From the NCBI RefSeq assembly GCF_003412465.1, contig NZ_QTJV01000002.1, positions 1 through 64,000 on the forward strand: a stretch of DNA of 64,000 bases, written 5' to 3'. A program made the position numbers and the translations under genes. The notes under the pieces were generated by a model. The model was not told the DNA's origin and did no database searches. It saw nothing but the letters and a program-made list of their open reading frames with translations. The stretch comes from Chitinophaga silvisoli. GTDB lineage: Bacteria; Bacteroidota; Bacteroidia; Chitinophagales; Chitinophagaceae. Shown piece after piece: positions 59,147 to 64,000 of the stretch. Position 1 is the first letter of the stretch. Every line of letters begins with the position of its first letter.

Positions 59147-60082
59147 TTATATCGCTGCTACTTCCTTTCCCTTCGTTTTCTTTTCCTTCGCGCTTTCAGT
59201 ATTGTATCTCCTGATCGCATTTCCCACAAACATGGCCAGATCTACCGGTACCGCATTCCCAATCATCTGTTCCACCGATGTCTTAGACCCGTTAAATACA
59301 AAATCTTCGGGGAAAGTCTGGATCTGCGCCCTTTCCCTGAAAGTCAGGGGCCTGAGTGCATCATTCAGGGGAATCGGGTCACCCGGATGGCCTACATAGC
59401 CGGCAGGCACTGGTCTGTTCACCCCCCTGATGGTCGGAGCAGGTTCGTCTATAGAGAAAATCCCTCTTCTGCTATAATTCCTGGGATGCCTGTAGTAATA
59501 CTCCAGGCCTAACCTGTCTCCAAAGTAATCTCTGAGGGTAGTCGGACGCTCTGAGAGCATATCCTTGATCACAGGGAGCAAAAAGTTGTCTTCCTGCTCC
59601 AGTTTCCCGATGGAGAAGAAGCGCTTGCGCTTCTGAGGCACTCCACAGTAACTGGCATCTAAAATCACCTCCGTAATCCCATATCCACTTTCCGCCAATT
59701 TCTTTCTCGCACTCTTATAGGCCTTACTTTTCTGGGCCCGGTCCACATTTTCCATCACATACATTTGCGGTTTCAGGCCGATAACGATCTCTGCAAAAGA
59801 ATCCGTCAGATCTGCTCTGCTACCTTCTGTTCTCTTACCAGCATGTGAGAAGTCCTGACAGGGAGGACCACCTATGATGATATCGATCCTGGTGTTATTC
59901 AGTTTATTGATAATCACTTGCGCATCAGCAAGATCAATCTGCTCAATATTATGATCGAAATTTGAAGAATAGCATGCCACCGCTTCTTTCCAATTATCAA
60001 ATGCACTGATTATCTCAAATCCTGCTTTTTGGAATCCTAAACTCATTCCCCCACAGCCTGCAAACAAATCAACAGTTCTCAT
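59147..60082 (-). CDS. DNA (cytosine-5) methyltransferase of a type II restriction-modification system
   Basis: A 311-residue C5-methyltransferase. Motif I is DLFAGCGGMSLGFQKAGF (5-22), motif IV GGPPCQDFSH with catalytic Cys75, motif VI YVMENVDRA, motif VIII VPQKRKRFFSIG, then a short target-recognition region, motif IX (TIRGVNRPVPAGY, PLTFRERAQIQTFPEDF) and motif X (MIGNAVPVDLAMFVGNAI). It methylates cytosine in the site cut by its partner. The restriction gene is divergent, 261 bp away. HindV-type systems recognise GRCGYC with a C5 methyltransferase; whether this pair shares that site is unknown. Confidence 0.93.
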   Translation of the reverse strand: MRTVDLFAGCGGMSLGFQKAGFEIISAFDNWKEAVACYSSNFDHNIEQIDLADAQVIINKLNNTRIDIIIGGPPCQDFSHAGKRTEGSRADLTDSFAEIVIGLKPQMYVMENVDRAQKSKAYKSARKKLAESGYGITEVILDASYCGVPQKRKRFFSIGKLEQEDNFLLPVIKDMLSERPTTLRDYFGDRLGLEYYYRHPRNYSRRGIFSIDEPAPTIRGVNRPVPAGYVGHPGDPIPLNDALRPLTFRERAQIQTFPEDFVFNGSKTSVEQMIGNAVPVDLAMFVGNAIRRYNTESAKEKKTKGKEVAAI

Positions 60083-60343
60083 ATCAAAAATATTTATTCG
60101 GTATAGCTAAAAATCGATCTGCGAAACTACCCAATCGCTGCGTAATCTATTTGCATAACAATTTTTTAAAATAGTTTTTAAAACATATTTTAGCTGTTAA
60201 GCTACTTGAAAAAGCCGAGACATCAAAATACTGACATCCCGGGCTAGTGTATCATACTGAATTAATGAAGCCGGCCACAGGCCCATACTAAATACCCTAC
60301 ATTGATACACCGCCAGATTTGCTGACCTAAAACAATCTGAATT

Positions 60344-61399
60344 ATGCTGGAGCCATCATTATACGGTATTCATAAAACGAACAGAAAGGGCAACGATTTG
60401 TGGGGTAAGAATCAGTTCAATAGCACGTTCCCTGCTTCCCTGGCCTGCTACATGCGGGACAAGGATATCAAAGCTGTTTACCTGAAAGTGAATGAGCAAC
60501 TGCAGGTGGTGGCAGAAGAAATTTCAATCGATGACCTATTCAATACAACAGCGCCTAATGAGGAAATCACCTTTTCTTTCGAGAGCAAATATCAGCCCTA
60601 TCAGAAATTCGCCTTTGACGATATCAAAGGCATAGACCTGGTCATCAAACACGGAGAAGAATGGTGCCGGCCCCTGGAAGTCAAACTCACAGTAGTGCCT
60701 GACCAGACGACCTACAACGAGATAGAGGCCAACTGGGGCGCTGAATTGGTAATCAGACCCGCATCTACCTCCTATTGCGCCCTGGGCATCGCAGAATCCT
60801 GTGAGAACGACCTCCGTGAAATCAGGGACATCTTCGAACCGGTATGCTACGGTATTCAGCACTGGGATAGCAAGTTGGAAATCTCCAGCATCCAGGGGAA
60901 CCTGATCACGGTACTGGACATCTTTCAGCGAAGGTTCTGTCAAAAGCAGAAACCCTTTTTGATGCAACCAATCTGGAAAACGAAAGGGAAATCCCCCTTG
61001 TTAGCCGACAATGCATTCGATATTTTTGTGTGGAGTGACTTTGCACTCTGCAGAACATTTATAGATCGGTCTACCAGTCCGCAGACAGAAGTAAACCGGT
61101 TTATGAGAAGTTCCGCCCGGTTAGCAAAAGTCTTATACGACCTCTCCAGCACAGGCAAAGCACATTTGGAAAAGATCTACTCCGCATTGACTTATGGCCT
61201 GCAAAGCGACAAGGAATTTGCATTGAGCGGAAAGATCACCAGGCATTATATGAATTCTCCAAGAAGAGTACATCCTATCTTACCACCAAAAATACTGACG
61301 GAATTAATATTGAATGGGGGAGAGAAGAAACTAAGTCCGGAGAGGAGATTTGACCAAACGATCTACTATAGTACAGAGAGTTTGTTTAATGAATTGTAG
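60344..61399 (+). CDS. HindVP-family type II restriction endonuclease
   Basis: A 351-residue nuclease. The N-terminus LEPSLYGIHKTNRKGNDLWG then KNQFNSTFPASLACYM is the typical opening of HindVP-like endonucleases. The PD-(D/E)XK site can be placed at Asp98 (KGIDLVIK), Glu112 and Lys114 (LEVKLTVVPD). The remainder is helical with FVWSDFALCRTFID. No control (C) protein gene is in the 261-bp divergent region, so expression timing must rely on the promoters or on methylation. The downstream gap to 61726 holds a weak hairpin (agagagaa / ttctcttt) just behind the stop and nothing else supported. Confidence 0.88.
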   Translation: MLEPSLYGIHKTNRKGNDLWGKNQFNSTFPASLACYMRDKDIKAVYLKVNEQLQVVAEEISIDDLFNTTAPNEEITFSFESKYQPYQKFAFDDIKGIDLVIKHGEEWCRPLEVKLTVVPDQTTYNEIEANWGAELVIRPASTSYCALGIAESCENDLREIRDIFEPVCYGIQHWDSKLEISSIQGNLITVLDIFQRRFCQKQKPFLMQPIWKTKGKSPLLADNAFDIFVWSDFALCRTFIDRSTSPQTEVNRFMRSSARLAKVLYDLSSTGKAHLEKIYSALTYGLQSDKEFALSGKITRHYMNSPRRVHPILPPKILTELILNGGEKKLSPERRFDQTIYYSTESLFNEL

Positions 61400-61726
61400 A
61401 GAGAGAATTTTTTTCTCTTTCAGGACAATATTATTTTTGTGAAAGATTTCCTTATCTTAGTACAAGCACGTTTGAATCAAATTCCAAAGAATTATCCTTT
61501 TTATTTCAGGGGACACTAACCAAAATCATCAGAGCGTAAAAGGTTACAACAACAAGATTGTCACTAAATCTGCCTTATTTATGAAAATAACCATGGGTAC
61601 TTAATACATACTACCAAGTAGATATGATGTGTGTTATTGTGAATTTATATCCGGTTGCAGGCGTTACCGGCGGGCAAATTAATGTTCTCAAAAAACCATT
61701 CTCCTCAAAATAAAATCTTTTCAACC

Positions 61727-62173
61727 ATGAAAAGCAGAATCGCGCTGTCCTGGATCAGGTATGCATTATGTTTTCTATTTCTTTATACGAGCTTTAATAA
61801 GCTGATGGCTTTTGATTACTATCTGTATGATCTGAAAAGATCTCCTTTGTTAGGCAATTATGCCATCATTATATCTATTCTCATTCCCACATTAGAGCTG
61901 CTGGTAGCAGGACTTTTATTAATTGAGAAAACCATTAAAGGAGGTCTACTGGGTTCCCTGGTCCTCATGGTCCTGTTTACGATTTATGTGGGATATGTGC
62001 TAATGTATGCATCTAACAGACCATGTACCTGCGGGGGGATCATCCGCGAACTGACCTGGCCGCAACACCTGGTATTTAACATCTTCTTTTTACTGCTTTC
62101 CATTCTGGGCCTCTTTTTACAGCGGAGGCCTATAGCTTCTTTTATTCACACGGGGGACGCCGAAAACCATTAG
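61727..62173 (+). CDS. MauE/DoxX-family redox-associated membrane protein
   Basis: A 148-residue protein with four transmembrane helices; the start was set at MKSRIALSWIRYALCFLFLY, 24 codons inside the ORF. RYALCFLFLYTSFNKL is the usual first helix of MauE/DoxX proteins, and SNRPCTCGGIIREL is the Cys-x-Cys loop between helices 3 and 4. MauE-type proteins are thought to support disulfide formation or electron transfer for exported proteins. It is followed after 34 bp by a small exported protein with a cysteine pair, a combination common in Bacteroidota. Confidence 0.8.
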   Translation: MKSRIALSWIRYALCFLFLYTSFNKLMAFDYYLYDLKRSPLLGNYAIIISILIPTLELLVAGLLLIEKTIKGGLLGSLVLMVLFTIYVGYVLMYASNRPCTCGGIIRELTWPQHLVFNIFFLLLSILGLFLQRRPIASFIHTGDAENH

Positions 62174-62207
62174 AGTAGGCACTATTATCCATCTTTAATT
62201 GATCCTT

Positions 62208-62444
62208 ATGAAAAAGAGAAAACTACTGATTGCACTCTTTTTGATTCTGGGTGCTGCTGGCGCAGCCCGGGCTACAAAGGCCAGAGATTTTTATGGGTAT
62301 ATTTATCTCAATGGGGCATGGACACAAATTTACATTCCCTACGAGTGTCCGTATAATGGATGGGGTTGTACCTACCCCCATAATGGCGTTGTTTATCAAA
62401 TTTATCTCCAGTCAGGAATAACATTCTATCCACTTAAACCGTAA
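62208..62444 (+). CDS. Small exported cysteine-containing protein (DUF6520-like)
   Basis: A 78-residue precursor starting at the ATG at 62208 (MKKRKLLIALFLILGAAGAA); the TTG-begun longer frame is unlikely. After signal removal near ARATKA about 55 residues remain, with two cysteines in YECPYNGWGCTYPHNGV that could form a disulfide. Such small proteins often follow MauE/DoxX genes in this phylum and may be peptides exported and oxidised by that partner. Function is unknown. It ends 8 bp before a MITE-like element. Confidence 0.72.
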   Translation: MKKRKLLIALFLILGAAGAARATKARDFYGYIYLNGAWTQIYIPYECPYNGWGCTYPHNGVVYQIYLQSGITFYPLKP

Positions 62445-62452
62445 TCAAAAAC

Positions 62453-62560
62453 AGAGGTTGTATCAAAAGGAATTGGATGGCACCAGCATTCAATAACAGC
62501 AAATGCGTGTCATCGGGCATCCGGATTAAATCCCCTAAATTTTACTTTTGATACAACCTC
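62453..62560. repeat. MITE-like intergenic element, copy C
   Basis: 108 bp with terminal inverted repeats agaggttgtatcaaaagg at the left and the reverse complement of gaggttgtatcaaaagtaaa at the right. The interior shares gatgg, attcaataa-agcaaa and atccggattaaatccc with copies A and B. It fills the gap between two converging stop codons. Confidence 0.85.
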
Positions 62561-62571
62561 AATTTAATATT

Positions 62572-63987
62572 TCACTGGTATCCTGGATTCTGTACCAGAT
62601 TGGGAGCACGGCTGATTTCCGACGAAGGAATAGGCCACAACTGTTTGCTTGCATTCCAGGCACCTCCACCCTTGGCAGGAGTTTCAGTCGCCATTACAAC
62701 CTCCACCTTCCCTGTTCGTTTCAGGTCAAACCAGCGGTGACATTGCTCTGTAAACAACTCTACCTGCCGCTCCCTGAAAATGGTGTTTAGCAACTGGTCT
62801 TTGTTCAATACACCTTCAGGTATTGCGGCTAAGCCGGCTCTTTGCCTGATCTTATTCAAATCTGCAAGTGCATCAGATAACTGACCAAGATGTGCCTCGC
62901 ATTCTGCCCTTATCAAATAGATCTCTGCCAGTCTGAAAATCATAGAATACTCCTTTATATCTTCACCCGATTTCACTTTATACTTATATGGAAAATAATA
63001 AGTAACAGCAGGTGAAACGCCACTATCTGTATAAGTACTAATCCAACGCTTCCGTCTTTGATCACCTACCTCAAAAGCTTTCAACAAAGAACTGCTAATA
63101 GCCTGTTGTCCGTCTGTCTTGAGAGACTGCGTTATAATGAATTCATTGCCTTCAGTAGTATTGATCTTGGCCGTATTGGGCGTACCCGGCATCAGCTGCC
63201 AGATCGTTTCTTTACTATTCTTTAAAAATACCTGGTCAAGCGCTACAAGGGTATAAGTATCATTCATTGCAATAATAGCACTTGCCTGTTGTTCGGCTTC
63301 CGCATAATTTTCGGTATAAAGATATACCCTGGCTAATAAGGCAGATACCGTGGCCCTGTTAGGACGAACACGCTCATCACTGTTATCTTTACTATTGACA
63401 CCTTTGTAATGCTCATCAATGTCCGTTTGAGCAAGCATCAGATCCGCAATAATCTGTTGATAAACGTCTCTCTGTGCAGTTCTTGAAAGTAATGCAGTTA
63501 CATTGACATCTGTCGTAACCGTTATTGGGATATCACCATATAAATTCGTCAGATAAAAGAACCAGTACGCCCGGATAAAAAGCGCTTCCGCCATTAACTG
63601 TTTTTTAATAGCAGGGTCCAGCGTTTCAGAACTATAACAGCCCCAATACACCTCATTTGCAACACGAATGTAATAATAACCGGCAGTCCATAGATTGGTT
63701 CCAATTACATTATTAGGAGCAAGCATGTTCTTGTAAATTGCCTCCATATCCGAAGTCCAGGTAAGCATCAGTTCATCACCACTCAATCCTGTTGAGCGGG
63801 CAAGTCTCGCCGGCGATGCATCTGCGTTATGCATACCTCCATAAATCCCCAATAGTGTATTCGTGGCGGTGGTATTATCCTTAAATACCTTTTTCGCTTC
63901 TATTTTTGACCCGGAAACCTCCACATCCAAAAATTTGCGACAGCTCATATTCCCGACAAACAAAAATATTAAGATCAAACATCGCAA
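62572..63987 (-). CDS. RagB/SusD-family nutrient-binding outer-membrane lipoprotein
   Basis: A 471-residue SusD-like protein with lipoprotein signal MRCLILIFLFVGNMSCRKFL. Typical features are LLGIYGGMHNADAS, AEALFIRAYWFFYLTNLYGD, FRLAEIYLIRAECEAHLG, LNKIRQRAGL, FRERQVELFTEQCHRWFDL and the final LWPIPSSEISRAPNLVQNPG. It should pair with a SusC transporter located just beyond the right edge on the same strand. Its substrate is unknown. The FTEQCHRWFDLKRTGK version is usual for family members from polysaccharide or glycoprotein loci. Confidence 0.95.
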   Translation of the reverse strand: MRCLILIFLFVGNMSCRKFLDVEVSGSKIEAKKVFKDNTTATNTLLGIYGGMHNADASPARLARSTGLSGDELMLTWTSDMEAIYKNMLAPNNVIGTNLWTAGYYYIRVANEVYWGCYSSETLDPAIKKQLMAEALFIRAYWFFYLTNLYGDIPITVTTDVNVTALLSRTAQRDVYQQIIADLMLAQTDIDEHYKGVNSKDNSDERVRPNRATVSALLARVYLYTENYAEAEQQASAIIAMNDTYTLVALDQVFLKNSKETIWQLMPGTPNTAKINTTEGNEFIITQSLKTDGQQAISSSLLKAFEVGDQRRKRWISTYTDSGVSPAVTYYFPYKYKVKSGEDIKEYSMIFRLAEIYLIRAECEAHLGQLSDALADLNKIRQRAGLAAIPEGVLNKDQLLNTIFRERQVELFTEQCHRWFDLKRTGKVEVVMATETPAKGGGAWNASKQLWPIPSSEISRAPNLVQNPGYQ

Positions 63988-64000
63988 TTGGCGATCACTC

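Overview
The window looks like a chromosomal segment of a Bacteroidota bacterium, most likely a Chitinophaga or close relative. The grounds are paired SusC/SusD genes, an ECF sigma / FecR cascade, a gliding-motility (type IX secretion) sorting domain, many lipoproteins, TAnnTTTG-type promoter boxes, and very weak Shine-Dalgarno signals. Product names rest on motifs read by eye; no database search was run.

Region by region. 1-0.9 kb: the 3' part of an IS256-family transposase, a tRNA-Pro(UGG) and an 11-bp tandem repeat. 0.9-21.9 kb: mostly independent housekeeping and catabolic genes: GH2 and GH28 glycosidases, an MFS exporter, a hydroxyisobutyrate-dehydrogenase-like enzyme, Dps, an M19-type dipeptidase, an intradiol dioxygenase lipoprotein, a pirin-like protein, a TonB receptor next to an orphan LytS-type kinase, MsrB and an acid phosphatase. 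22.0-28.2 kb: an ECF sigma - FecR - SusC - SusD nutrient uptake locus. 28.3-30.5 kb: a secreted T9SS cargo protein and an HPP membrane protein. 31.0-34.2 kb: a two-gene class II lanthipeptide locus made of an NHLP-type precursor and a LanM whose zinc site is of the three-cysteine CCG type. 34.4-38.1 kb: a YhcG/DUF1016 nuclease with a family of 27-bp palindromes, and a GH3 glucosidase. 38.5-42.5 kb: a U32 peptidase-like protein overlapping a ferredoxin, a MocR regulator and an acetyltransferase. 42.6-47.6 kb: a VgrG effector island (VgrG, unknown protein, PAAR-like/PoNe-like toxin, PoNi-like immunity protein). 47.6-58.6 kb: a tightly packed eight-gene minus-strand operon. 59.1-61.4 kb: a divergent type II restriction-modification pair resembling HindV. 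61.7-64 kb: a MauE/DoxX membrane protein, a small exported cysteine protein and a second SusD whose SusC would lie past the right edge.

The strongest candidate for an undescribed system is the operon at 47633-58557. Its products are a vWA-like lipoprotein, a three-TM membrane protein, a tubulin/FtsZ-like GTPase, a 1151-residue Hsp70/actin-fold ATPase, a membrane-anchored protein with a periplasmic or extracellular N-terminus, a MotA/ExbB/ZorA-like channel subunit with a long coiled-coil tail, a MotB/ZorB-like OmpA-domain stator subunit, and a retropepsin-like lipoprotein. All junctions are between -11 and +9 bp. It looks like an envelope-spanning, ion-driven machine coupled to two cytoskeletal-type NTPases, and it sits between an interbacterial toxin island and a restriction-modification system.

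Dispersed repeats are also prominent. A MITE-like family of about 110 bp with roughly 20-bp terminal inverted repeats sits just behind stop codons at four or five places (3.3, 10.6, 18.2, 21.9 and 62.5 kb). A separate palindrome family is confined to the YhcG nuclease gene and its 3' flank.
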